Source: Planctomycetaceae bacterium UBA2671
GTDB taxonomy: Bacteria > Planctomycetota > Planctomycetia > Planctomycetales > Planctomycetaceae
Reading direction: 5' to 3'
Assembly: GCA_002359185.1 (NCBI GenBank)
Contig: DEML01000068.1
Coordinates: 130,130-182,358 of the forward strand
Length of the DNA stretch: 52,229 bases
The position numbers were made by a program, and so were the translations under genes. The notes under the pieces were generated by a model. It ran no database searches. It had not been told where the DNA came from and saw nothing but the letters and a program-made list of their open reading frames with translations. How positions within the stretch are numbered: position 1 is the first letter of the stretch; each line of letters begins with the position of its first letter. Positions 36,124 to 44,168 of the stretch are shown piece after piece.

Positions 36124-36224
36124 TTCCTTCTGTTGATTCGGAGAAAGACTCGGTAAACTATTAGAAGATCTCCAACCAGTTCAGAAATCTCCTGCTCCTC
36201 CTCTTTTGGGCAAACGGTGACATC

Positions 36225-37550
36225 ATGACGACCACCCTCATTAAAAATGCAACCTGTGTTTTTCCCGATCATCTCGATCAGGTCAATGTGCTCCTGCGAA
36301 ACGGGAAACTCGAAATCAATCCTGATGAATCAACAGCAGCCGACGAAGTGGTCGATGCGACGGGACTACATTTGATTCCAGGTATCATTGACGATCAGGT
36401 CCACTTCCGCGACCCGGGACTGACTCACAAAGAAGACCTGCACACCGGCTCCCGCGCCTGTGCAGCCGGAGGGATCACAACGTTCCTCGAAATGCCCAAT
36501 ACCAATCCGACAACCACTACAGTTCAGGCTTTGCATGACAAACTGGATTTGGCAGCAGGGAAGTCGATTGTCAATTATGGGTTCTATATTGGAGCCACAG
36601 AGAACAACATTGAAGAATTGCAGAAAGCCGAGCGAACCCCCGGCATCAAAATCTTTATCGGTTCGAGTACGGGAAATCTACTGGTCGATGAGCAGGAAGC
36701 TCTGAAACGGATATTTGCAGAAACCACTCTGCCGATTTGTGCCCATTGCGAAGATGAATCGACAGTCCGGGCCAATTCCGTCAAGCTGGCTGGCGGAAAA
36801 TCGTTTGCCGATCACTCCCGAATTCGCAATCACGAAGCTGCGATCATTTCAACGCGGCGGGCAATGGATCTGGCGATCAAATACAATCATCATTTCCATG
36901 TTCTGCATGTCTCGACTGCGGAAGAGTGCGACATGCTCTATGCATATTACGCAAGTTTGGAATCGATGAACGATCGCATCATCACCGCGGAGGTCTGCCC
37001 GCATCATTTGTATTTCAGCATCGACGATTACGAACGACTCGGCTCTCTGGTTCAGATGAATCCTTCCATAAAAACAAAGAAGGACATCAAACGCTTGTGG
37101 CGGGCTCTGAATGAATGGACGATTGAAGTCATCGCGACCGATCACGCTCCTCACACATTAGAAGAGAAGAAGCAGCCGTATCCGAAATCTCCCTCAGGTT
37201 TGCCAGCCGTCGAGAATTCGCTGGCGTTGATGTTGGACGCGGTGAATCGCAATTTGATCCGACTGGAAAACGTCATTAACGCCATGACGATCAATCCTGC
37301 TCGCGTCTGGAATATTGCCAACAAGGGTGCACTCTGGGAAGGATACGATGCTGATGTCGTACTTGTCGATTTGAATCTGAAAAAGACAATCCTCAACGAA
37401 AATCAGCTCACCAAAAGTGGCTGGTCTCCCTGGCACGGCACCGAACTGACCGGCTGGCCCGTCAAAACCTGGTGCAATGGCGAACTCGTCTTCGATGGCA
37501 AAACGGTCAATACCGTACATCGCGGCCAGGAAGTTACTTTTGATCGTTGA
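36225..37550 (+). CDS. pyrC: Dihydroorotase
   Basis: The 441-residue amidohydrolase catalyses the third step of pyrimidine synthesis. Landmarks: IIDDQVHFRDPGLTHKEDLHTG near the N-terminus, HVLHVSTAEE and VCPHHLYF in the middle, and ATDHAPHTLEEK for the catalytic Asp. The first metal motif reads Q58-V-H60-F-R62 rather than His-x-His, a variant I recall from Bacteroidetes-type dihydroorotases. Other landmarks fit a working enzyme. It could be annotated as a dihydroorotase-like allantoinase/hydantoinase relative, but the overall pattern favours PyrC. No other pyr gene is adjacent. Confidence 0.88.
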   Translation: MTTTLIKNATCVFPDHLDQVNVLLRNGKLEINPDESTAADEVVDATGLHLIPGIIDDQVHFRDPGLTHKEDLHTGSRACAAGGITTFLEMPNTNPTTTTVQALHDKLDLAAGKSIVNYGFYIGATENNIEELQKAERTPGIKIFIGSSTGNLLVDEQEALKRIFAETTLPICAHCEDESTVRANSVKLAGGKSFADHSRIRNHEAAIISTRRAMDLAIKYNHHFHVLHVSTAEECDMLYAYYASLESMNDRIITAEVCPHHLYFSIDDYERLGSLVQMNPSIKTKKDIKRLWRALNEWTIEVIATDHAPHTLEEKKQPYPKSPSGLPAVENSLALMLDAVNRNLIRLENVINAMTINPARVWNIANKGALWEGYDADVVLVDLNLKKTILNENQLTKSGWSPWHGTELTGWPVKTWCNGELVFDGKTVNTVHRGQEVTFDR

Positions 37551-37577
37551 GAATCAAAACTGGCCCAGCCCTCGTAG

Positions 37578-37790
37578 GACAGGCATCCTGCCTGTCAATT
37601 CACAGAATGCGAACCTCAACAACACGGAATGGTGTTTTAGGTGTGCCACTGCTGGCTTTCCCAGCAGTGCATTTCAACCAGTAACGTTAATAATATGAGG
37701 ATGCGTTCTAGCTGGAACGAGATCCGCTCACGTTTTTGTCGTGTAAATGTAATATTCAAGAACCCGTAGGTCAGGCTGTGCCTGACCTAC
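37578..37790. repeat. Cluster of three different palindromic hairpins
   Basis: Three separate perfect hairpins lie between pyrC and the DinB gene: GACAGGC / GCCTGTC (37578-37596), CACTGCTGG / CCAGCAGTG (37647-37669) and GTAGGTCAGGC / GCCTGACCTAC (37766-37790). Loops are 3-5 bases. The second resembles the hairpins at 19778-19843. The first and third share the GTAGG-(T)CAGGC theme. No ORF is supported in the gap. Confidence 0.65.
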
Positions 37791-37827
37791 AGTCTCAAAA
37801 AAGTGATTAACAAAAAGCAGGAAGATT

Positions 37828-38337
37828 ATGACACTCAAAGAAAGACTCCGCTTCGGTCTCGAACATGCCCGCAGAATGACGGACAAACTTCTGGACGAAA
37901 TTCAGGAACCCAATGACTGGTTGCTGCGACCTGCTCAGAATACGAATCATGCGATGTGGATCGCCGGACATCTGGCGTTTACAGATAACCGATTCGCAAC
38001 CATGCTCGATTCGCCTTCTGCAATCGACTTGAATCACCTGAAAGATCTGTTCGGGAAATTTTCGCAACCCCTGGATGAACTCTCTGTTTATCCCAGCATT
38101 GAAGAAGTCCGCGAATTGATGCGGGATCGTCGGCAGAATTTCCTGCGAATTCTCGACAACTGCAGTGAAGAGGATTTGGAACAACCAACACCCGAAGGAG
38201 CCCCGCCATTTATGCCAAATCTGGGGCTGGTCTTCCAAATGGCGGCCTGGCACGAACCAATTCACACCGGCCAGTTAACAATCATCCACCGCATCCTCGG
38301 CAATACGCCATTGGCTGATCGTCCTGCAGTGAAATAG
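37828..38337 (+). CDS. DinB-like (four-helix bundle, metal-binding) protein
   Basis: The 169-residue protein has the DinB/YfiT superfamily metal triad: H48 in WIAGHLAF, and H142 and H146 in AAWHEPIHTGQL. The helical pattern and length are normal. The superfamily includes bacillithiol- and mycothiol-dependent S-transferases. The gene directly downstream (19 bases) encodes a BshB1-type bacillithiol deacetylase, so a thiol-dependent transferase role is a reasonable guess, though DinB proteins have many roles. GCAGGAAG precedes the ATG. Confidence 0.8.
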   Translation: MTLKERLRFGLEHARRMTDKLLDEIQEPNDWLLRPAQNTNHAMWIAGHLAFTDNRFATMLDSPSAIDLNHLKDLFGKFSQPLDELSVYPSIEEVRELMRDRRQNFLRILDNCSEEDLEQPTPEGAPPFMPNLGLVFQMAAWHEPIHTGQLTIIHRILGNTPLADRPAVK

Positions 38338-38356
38338 AAATTTAGAGGACATTAAC

Positions 38357-39046
38357 ATGTTAGATCTTCTCGTTGTTGCAACACATCCGGATGATGCGGA
38401 AATCAGTGTTGGGGGAATTATCCTCAAAGCCATTTCCGAAGGGCTGCAGGTGGGCATCCTCGATTTGACGTCAGGAGAACCAACTCCTCATGGGACCGAT
38501 GCAGGACGTCTTCAGGAAACCGCGGCAGCCACCAAAACGCTTGGAGTGCAATGGCGGGAAAATCTCAATCTGCAAAATCGCAAACTCGAGGCAACGCTCA
38601 GCGATCGAAGAGCATTAACGAACGTCTTTCGCTCAACTCGCCCGAAAATGATCCTGGCTCCCTGGTCCGAAGATGCTCATCCCGATCACATCCGCGCCAG
38701 TCAGTTATGCGATGATGCTCGCTTCTGGGCAAAACTTTCCCGCACAGATCTAGAAGGCGAAGCCTACTGGCCTCCCAAGATGCTTTATTATTTCAGCGTG
38801 CATTTGCGGATTCATCCCAAACCGAGCGTAGTCGTGGATATCAGCGAACACCTCGAACAAAAGATGCAGGCGATCGCCTGTTATGGATCGCAGATCACAA
38901 CCGGACGCGATCAGAATTTCCCAACCGTCCTGGATGACATCCGCGACCGCGCCCGCTACTGGGGCTGGGCTATTCATTCGACTTATGCCGAACCGCTGAT
39001 TTCTCGTGAAGAGATTGGAGTGAATTCGATAAGTGGATTGTTTTGA
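38357..39046 (+). CDS. bshB1: LmbE/PIG-L-type deacetylase, BshB1-like
   Basis: The 229-residue protein is a zinc N-acetylglucosamine deacetylase of the PIG-L/LmbE family. Zinc and catalytic residues are visible: H10 and D13 in THPDDAEIS, and H111 in AHPDHIRAS. The GILDLTSGEPTPHGT segment is typical of the BshB1 group, which removes acetate from GlcNAc-malate in bacillithiol synthesis. BshA and BshC are not in the window. AGAGGA precedes the ATG and the upstream DinB gene is 19 bases away, so the two are likely co-transcribed. Confidence 0.8.
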   Translation: MLDLLVVATHPDDAEISVGGIILKAISEGLQVGILDLTSGEPTPHGTDAGRLQETAAATKTLGVQWRENLNLQNRKLEATLSDRRALTNVFRSTRPKMILAPWSEDAHPDHIRASQLCDDARFWAKLSRTDLEGEAYWPPKMLYYFSVHLRIHPKPSVVVDISEHLEQKMQAIACYGSQITTGRDQNFPTVLDDIRDRARYWGWAIHSTYAEPLISREEIGVNSISGLF

Positions 39047-39054
39047 CAAATAAG

Positions 39055-39084
39055 AAAAGCCGTCTGTGAAAGCAGACGGCTTTT
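39055..39084. terminator. Bidirectional terminator
   Basis: A 12-bp perfect stem AAAAGCCGTCTG / CAGACGGCTTTT with a 6-base loop lies between convergent genes. It has A on one flank and T on the other, so it can end transcription of bshB1 (plus) and of the coiled-coil gene (minus). Confidence 0.9.
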
Positions 39085-39108
39085 CTATTCAACTTCGATT
39101 AACGTAAT

Positions 39109-40350
39109 CTACTCAAGATCAGTTGGAACGGGAACCTTTCGGTTTTCTGAGTTGTCGCTTTCAATCGGTCCCATCACGGGCGAGTGAATTTGATGCTCTG
39201 CGATTCGGCTGGTTTTGTGTGATCGCCCATCGGCAATGCGACGATCCAGAATTACGCGGGCAGCATCGCGAACTTCGACATCACTCAGGCGTCGCAAGTC
39301 GCTCAGTTGAATCAGCGGTTTCAACACAGCCAGTGTATCTTCCACAGTCGATTTGAGCACTGTGATTTCCTGAAGCTCACTTCGCATGTTCGACAACAAG
39401 GCTGCCTGATGTTCGATTTCGAGTTGGAAATCTTCGAGCAGTTCCACAGTCTGGATTGCAGAGGTGATACGAGTATTGTCGGTTGCCAGGTCTTGCTGGA
39501 AGGTCATCATTTCCTGCAGGTTGGCAGACGCTTTGGTCAGATCTTCCTGATTCTGCTCAAGCAGTTTTGATTCCAAAGCAGCCATGCGGGCCAGGCTTTG
39601 TTCGGCTTGTGGAAGAGCTTCCTGCTGCTTGACGATCTGTGCGTGCAGACCATCAACTCTAGTCAGCACTGCTTCGGATTCTTCCAGATTCGATTTCTTG
39701 GCCACAATTTTCGTCGTCAAGTCATCCATCGCAGTCAGCACCACGCTTGCTGCATTCATGTTTTCAGCCTGTTTGGTCATCTTTTCGGTGACTTGCTGAA
39801 CTTCAGCCATGACCTGATCAGCGGCGATCAGGTCCTGACGAGATTTGTTAGCAGATTTTCCCAGACGAACAACATGCTCGTTCATGGAAATCATGTGAGC
39901 CAGTGCATCGCGAGACTGAGGAATTGATTCTGATTGGGCATTCAAAACGGTTTGCATGGAAGCGAGGCTGTCGAGAGTCGTCATCGCTTCTTCCTGTCCG
40001 AAGCTCAATGCCAGGACTTCATCCCGCATTTTGCGGATGGAAGCCAGAGATTCCTGAGCTTCACACATCTGTCGCTGCTGTTGACGCAGTCCTGTGAGCA
40101 GGTCATTGGTTTTCCAGATGTCATCCCGGGTGCCAACAAGCATGTGCATTTCAGATTGCATCATTGCAATTTCCGACTCGAGCGTATGCATTCGCTCGGT
40201 CATTGGTTTGGTGACAGTCAGATACATTCCGAACAATCCAAACACAAGTCCAGCCGTCAGCATGGACCAGGTTTTTGAAATCTTGCGATTCGGGGTTGGT
40301 TTCGGGGAAATGTGAGCGTTGTGCTTAAAATGAAAATTTTGGTTCGCCAC
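39109..40350 (-). CDS. Membrane-anchored coiled-coil protein of unknown function
   Basis: The start is GTG at 40350, supported by a perfect AGGAGG eight bases upstream. The 413-residue protein has a short basic, Asn/His-rich N-terminus, one transmembrane helix at about 29-47 (MLTAGLVFGLFGMYLTVTK), and then about 280 residues of coiled coil built from diverged units with A-x3-L-x2-M-x2-L spacing (for example QSRDALAHMISM, ESEAVLTRVDGL, QAEQSLARMAAL). The tail (about 345-413) is basic and polar. The coiled part is probably periplasmic or cytoplasmic depending on topology, which I cannot fix. I do not recognise the family. Confidence 0.75.
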   Translation of the reverse strand: MANQNFHFKHNAHISPKPTPNRKISKTWSMLTAGLVFGLFGMYLTVTKPMTERMHTLESEIAMMQSEMHMLVGTRDDIWKTNDLLTGLRQQQRQMCEAQESLASIRKMRDEVLALSFGQEEAMTTLDSLASMQTVLNAQSESIPQSRDALAHMISMNEHVVRLGKSANKSRQDLIAADQVMAEVQQVTEKMTKQAENMNAASVVLTAMDDLTTKIVAKKSNLEESEAVLTRVDGLHAQIVKQQEALPQAEQSLARMAALESKLLEQNQEDLTKASANLQEMMTFQQDLATDNTRITSAIQTVELLEDFQLEIEHQAALLSNMRSELQEITVLKSTVEDTLAVLKPLIQLSDLRRLSDVEVRDAARVILDRRIADGRSHKTSRIAEHQIHSPVMGPIESDNSENRKVPVPTDLE

Positions 40351-41062
40351 GGTATGGTCCTCCTGTCGCGTTGCAGGGGTACGCGACTTTATTGAGTTGA
40401 GACTGTATTGTGAGACCTGAGTTACCTGCTTTATCCAATCAGCAATAGCAACCCATCCTTTCTCTATTCTCTGTTATCGCCATTTTCTGCAGCAGAATGC
40501 GGTTTGTCTCAATCTCCCCTGCGAGAATTCATACGCTGGGTGCATTGCAATAAGGGTAACGATTGCAGGGGTTGCATGAGTGAGATCAATTCTTAAAGAG
40601 GTATCAATCCTGATTCGATCATCCTGAATATTTCAGATTATCTAAGCTCATATTATTCAAATACTTATGATGCGTACCCTTTTCCAAGGGTGGCTGATGA
40701 CATATTCTTTTCGCCAGCTCATAACCGCTAAAAAAACCTATTTTAGTCAAAATGATCTGGGGTGGGGGGCGATCCGCATTAGCGGAAGCCTCCGGAAGTT
40801 CGACGATTCGGGGGCTTCTCTTCGAGAGCGCCTCCGCCACCCGGGTTTTCATAACGACTATAACGATTTCAATTTCGAGTATTGTTAGGAGTTCTTAGAG
40901 TCATTTGCCCAGAAACACTTAACTTACCCGGGGCTCAATTACTGAATTTTTATGAAAGTGAAGCAATTTCACTTTGGCAACATCAAATCAATGATTAACA
41001 TACATAATAATATGTTGATTATTGAGTGCCTCCTCAAACCCCAGCGGCGAAGGACTTCCGCA
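40351..41062. other. Long intergenic region with REP-like element
   Basis: A 712-base gap between the divergent coiled-coil and BON-like genes. It contains the palindromic element at 40758-40845 and AT-rich DNA around it. A possible 73-codon frame (40667-40888) runs through the repeat and is not credible. No RNA gene was recognised. Confidence 0.45.
40758..40845. repeat. REP-like double-hairpin element, two inverted halves
   Basis: The right half (40810-40845) reads GGGGGCTTC - hairpin - GCGCCTCCGCCACCCGGG and matches the repeat at window positions 1-39. The left half (about 40758-40795) is a diverged reverse complement: its reverse complement reads GGAGGCTTCCGCTAATGCGG followed by a C-rich stretch. 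The left hairpin core (CCGC-ATT-AGCGG type) resembles the core of copy 1, while the right half has a different core (CTCT-TCG-AGAG). Confidence 0.65.
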
Positions 41063-41416
41063 ATGAAAGCTGAAAAATCTGGTTACATTAATGAATGGTC
41101 TTCCGTCGAAAACGTAAAGAAAACACGTTCCATCGACATGCCGCATGCTGGACATACCATTGAAAAGGAACTCGCAAGCTACCTTAACAGTAAGTCTGGT
41201 ATGGAATTTGAGAATCTGGTCGTCCGTCGCCTGCCCAACGATACGATCTGCCTCGAAGGGATTTTACGAACTGATGACTCGGATTTTGATCTGAGTGATT
41301 ATTTGAAATGCGCCCTCGGAGTCGAAACGATTATCAATCGCGTGGCAATGCGTAGAACATCCTGTGCAGAGGAGGAAACCCTTTCCGGTGAAGATACCGT
41401 AGTTGACTGGAGCTGA
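41063..41416 (+). CDS. Small BON-like domain protein
   Basis: Start chosen at ATG 41063 (117 residues) with AAGGA upstream; the frame extends to 40952 but the extra part is not conserved-looking. After a charged N-terminus, residues about 35-100 fit the BON pattern: an amphipathic helix (IEKELASYLN), then LVVRRLPNDTICLEGIL, a helix (FDLSDYLKCAL), and GVETIINRVAMRR, ending with the usual 'GV..v.N.v' strand. No signal peptide or membrane helix is seen, unlike exported BON proteins such as OsmY. The function is unknown. A terminator follows. Confidence 0.6.
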   Translation: MKAEKSGYINEWSSVENVKKTRSIDMPHAGHTIEKELASYLNSKSGMEFENLVVRRLPNDTICLEGILRTDDSDFDLSDYLKCALGVETIINRVAMRRTSCAEEETLSGEDTVVDWS

Positions 41417-41460
41417 CCCACCTCGATTTCAAGTCGCTGAAATTTGAGTTCGGACACAGG

Positions 41461-41497
41461 AAGCGCCTGACAGAAAATATTCTGCCAGGCGCTTTTT
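41461..41497 (+). terminator. Rho-independent terminator after the BON-like gene
   Basis: A stem AGCGCCTG / CAGGCGCT, extended past one mismatch by CAGAA / TTCTG, is followed by five T in total at 41493-41497. It lies 45 bases after the stop of the BON-like gene. Confidence 0.88.
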
Positions 41498-41711
41498 ATG
41501 ATGGATGCCCGGTAGAAAATAACTCACATGAGCAATTCGGTCATAAAAGGTTTGGATCGGAGGGAAATCCCTGACGGGAAAATGGTCTGTAAATGCGATA
41601 ATCGTCATATTCCAAAGACTTCTACCAGGAAATAATCCCTAGTGCAAAGTGATTTGATTCTTTTGGAAGGATACCGGGGATTCCTGTTCTATCTATAAAT
41701 TGCCGCTCTAG

Positions 41712-41942
41712 GCCATTTTCAAATGCTCTAACAGAAAACGAGTGGAGAAAATTGATCTGGCAGGTTTGCTGCACGATATCGGAAAGTTTGGTGTGCGGGA
41801 TGAAGTCTTAATGAAGCCATGAGGTTTGACAACGCAAGAGTTTGCCGAATTCGAAATAATTATCAGCAGCATAAACGTCACGGAACATGAACAAATTAAA
41901 GCCATGATCTCCACTGGAAACTATCCCGCATCTCGTGTCTGA
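41712..41942 (+). pseudogene. HD-GYP domain remnant
   Basis: A plus-strand frame encodes EKIDLAGLLHDIGKFGVRDE followed by VLMKP, then an in-frame TGA at 41820-41822, then GLTTQEFAEFE and a diverged tail to a second TGA at 41940. HDIGK and LLKPGxLTxxEF are the signature of HD-GYP cyclic-di-GMP phosphodiesterases, and the TGA replaces the expected Gly codon. The upstream receiver or sensor part and the downstream HHE/GYP part are missing, and a stop (TAG, 41709) blocks the frame on the 5' side. The 3' end overlaps the convergent kinase gene by 22 bases. Confidence 0.75.
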
Positions 41943-43690
41943 TCGCTTTTCTTCGCCTTGAGATCGTTGGCTTGATCGATCACTTGCTGCACACGCTGAC
42001 GAGTCCGTTCTATCGTCTGGTATTCAAGAGAATTCTCCTCACTGGAGGACTTCATCTGGGGTGTCACCACACAAGGAAGACGAACTGTAAACACACTCCC
42101 TTTGCCAAACTCACTTTCGACAGTCACTTCACCACCAAGAAGTTTGCACAGTTCTTTGACAATCGAAAGTCCCAGCCCTGTTCCTTCATATTCGCGAGTC
42201 AATAAATTTTCCTGGCCCGGCATGTGTTTGGCCTGCCGGAACTTTTCGAAGATCCGCTCCTGATCGGCCAGTGGAATACCGATTCCCGTATCGGCAATGC
42301 TGATTTGAATGAATTCCTGATGATTCTGGAGCGAATCCGCATCATAAACATTTCCCCCACCTGTCAAACAGATCGGAGTGACGACGGCACGGACGCGCCC
42401 ACCTTCTGGAGTAAACTTGACGGCATTGGAAAGCAGGTTCGTCAAAATCTGCTGAATTTTGCCGGAGTCCTGGTGCAACGGTGGTAAATCCTCAGCACAA
42501 AACCAGGTCATTTCGATATTTTTGCGATCAGCCAGGGGCGAAATACTTAAGCAGAGTTGCTCGACAATTTCTTGAATTGAAAAGCGGACAGGATGAATTT
42601 CCATCTTGCCGCTTTCGATTTTTGCCAGATCGAGAATGTCATTAATCAAAGTCAACAGCCGCTGACCAGATGTCGAAATGTTATCGAGATATCGCTTTTG
42701 TTTGTCTTCCAGATTGGAAGCTGATTTGAGGACGTCACTGAAGCCTAAAATACTGTTCAGAGGCGTGCGCAGTTCATGGCTCATCGTTGCCAGAAATTCG
42801 TTCTTCAGTTTATTCATCTCAAACAGGGAGAGGTTCGCCCGAGCCAACTCGTCGACTTTAATATCGAGATTCGAGTTCGCATCTTTCAATTCATCCTGAA
42901 TCGTCACCAGATGGCGCAGCATTCGGTTAAAAGCATGACTCAGTTCTTCAAATTCATCACCCGTTCGGATATCAGCTCGAAGGTCGAGCGTTCCCCGTGC
43001 AATTTCATCGCTGATATCTTTCAGATAGAGAACCGGTTTCACAATCACATAACGCACAATCGCATAAGCGGCTATCATCGCCAGAAAGGAAGTGACGAGC
43101 GCCATTGCAATCAAATAAGCGTTATTCTTATCCAGTCGGCTTTTTGTTTTTGCCAACGGCAGCGAAATTTTCACCATCCCCAGCAAGTCGCCTTCGGCCA
43201 CATTGGGACGTTTGTGGTAATGGCAGGTCAGGCAGGACTTGGAGGCTTTGACAGCGGCGTAATATCGATACTCCTGTTTATCGGGTAATGTCTGAATGAA
43301 TTCAGAATCTCCCGCGCGGATCCGGGAAAGTGCTTCATATCCCAGAGGGTCACTTGGTCGATCCGCGGCATCGGCAGTCGGGTCCGATTTCATTAATCGC
43401 CAGCGATAATCCTGAATTTCGATTGGCTTGAGAAAACTAGCCATCTCTTCGATGGAATGAAGATGCTCATCACCAACATCGACTGCTTTCCAATGCTTTT
43501 CCATGATGATCGGTGCGACCAGCAGTTGAGCAGTTTCTTTGTTCTGATTCTCAATAATTCTGGCATTCAACTGCGCATAAAAATAAAAGCTGCCAGAAAT
43601 CAACAGCATCAAACCACCTCCGAACAGAAATCGACATTTCCGCTCGAGGCTCGTTTCGCCGAGCAACCGTTTTATTGTGCGATAAGACAT
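41921..43690 (-). CDS. Sensor histidine kinase with DUF3365 (heme-PAS) sensor domain
   Basis: The 589-residue protein has an N-terminal helix (about 20-40), a periplasmic DUF3365 (Tll0287-like) domain at about 45-185 with a heme-type motif C153-LT-C156-H157, a second helix (191-212), a HAMP domain (about 212-262), a coiled coil, HisKA with H305 (MSHELRTPLNS), and an HATPase domain with NLLSNAVKFT, DTGIGIP and GTGLGLSI. The CxxCH suggests that the sensor domain binds heme c covalently and may sense redox state or a gas ligand; that is inference. No response regulator is adjacent, only a decayed HD-GYP gene at its 3' end. Confidence 0.9.
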   Translation of the reverse strand: MSYRTIKRLLGETSLERKCRFLFGGGLMLLISGSFYFYAQLNARIIENQNKETAQLLVAPIIMEKHWKAVDVGDEHLHSIEEMASFLKPIEIQDYRWRLMKSDPTADAADRPSDPLGYEALSRIRAGDSEFIQTLPDKQEYRYYAAVKASKSCLTCHYHKRPNVAEGDLLGMVKISLPLAKTKSRLDKNNAYLIAMALVTSFLAMIAAYAIVRYVIVKPVLYLKDISDEIARGTLDLRADIRTGDEFEELSHAFNRMLRHLVTIQDELKDANSNLDIKVDELARANLSLFEMNKLKNEFLATMSHELRTPLNSILGFSDVLKSASNLEDKQKRYLDNISTSGQRLLTLINDILDLAKIESGKMEIHPVRFSIQEIVEQLCLSISPLADRKNIEMTWFCAEDLPPLHQDSGKIQQILTNLLSNAVKFTPEGGRVRAVVTPICLTGGGNVYDADSLQNHQEFIQISIADTGIGIPLADQERIFEKFRQAKHMPGQENLLTREYEGTGLGLSIVKELCKLLGGEVTVESEFGKGSVFTVRLPCVVTPQMKSSSEENSLEYQTIERTRQRVQQVIDQANDLKAKKSDQTRDAG

Positions 43691-44168
43691 GCGTGTTAAT
43701 TAGAAACTTTATTACTGAAGTTTTGCAATTTCCAATAATTCATAACCCGACGCATCAGCGAGGGGCCCGTGTGGAATTGTTAATCTGCTGGATTTGGACT
43801 TTGGCAACTCGATTCAACGAATCGATAAACAACCAGCTTTTATGCTTCACAGATCAGTTTTTCACGTGAAATAACAGTATCCAACTGGTTTTAGAGTTTG
43901 ACCGAATTGTTAATCAGAAGCCGTCCCCTCGCTGACGCGTCTGGCTAAGATGCTCTTGAATATTCATACTCTGACTTCTCATTCGTTTTGAATTCTAGCA
44001 TTTTGCAAAACTTCAGTTTATTACATAAATATTGACTCAGGAATTGTTTCAGAGGCTGAACTTTGTTGCAATGTGAGTTCTGGAGAAGAATATTCATTCT
44101 TTCCAAAACGGTCACGATCTCATGTTTTCAAAATCCGGTCTTTTCAGCATGTCGGTTAGGTGCTCATT
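43691..44168. other. Divergent intergenic region between kinase and sulfatase
   Basis: The 478-base gap contains the inverted repeat at 43744-43948 and AT-rich sequence on the sulfatase side. Promoters for the minus-strand kinase and plus-strand sulfatase should lie here. No ORF is supported. Confidence 0.45.
43744..43948. repeat. Inverted repeat with CGACGC(A/G)TCAGCGAGGGG arms
   Basis: The left arm (from 43744) reads AACCCGACGCATCAGCGAGG, and the right arm (about 43921-43948) is the reverse complement of AGCCAGACGCGTCAGCGAGG. The shared core GACGC(A/G)TCAGCGAGGGG is present in both, with about 150 bases between. I recall this core as a dispersed intergenic word in planctomycete genomes, but that is memory and untested. 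Confidence 0.65.

Noticed and set aside
37578..37790. CRISPR array
   Set aside because: The three palindromes differ from each other and have no regular spacing or identical direct repeats. No cas gene is in the window.
40667..40888. A 73-codon plus-strand frame in the long gap
   Set aside because: It spans the REP-like element and has no ribosome-binding site or recognisable domain.
41708..41914. A 68-codon minus-strand frame with a hydrophobic middle
   Set aside because: It is the antisense of the HD-GYP remnant, which explains the sequence better.
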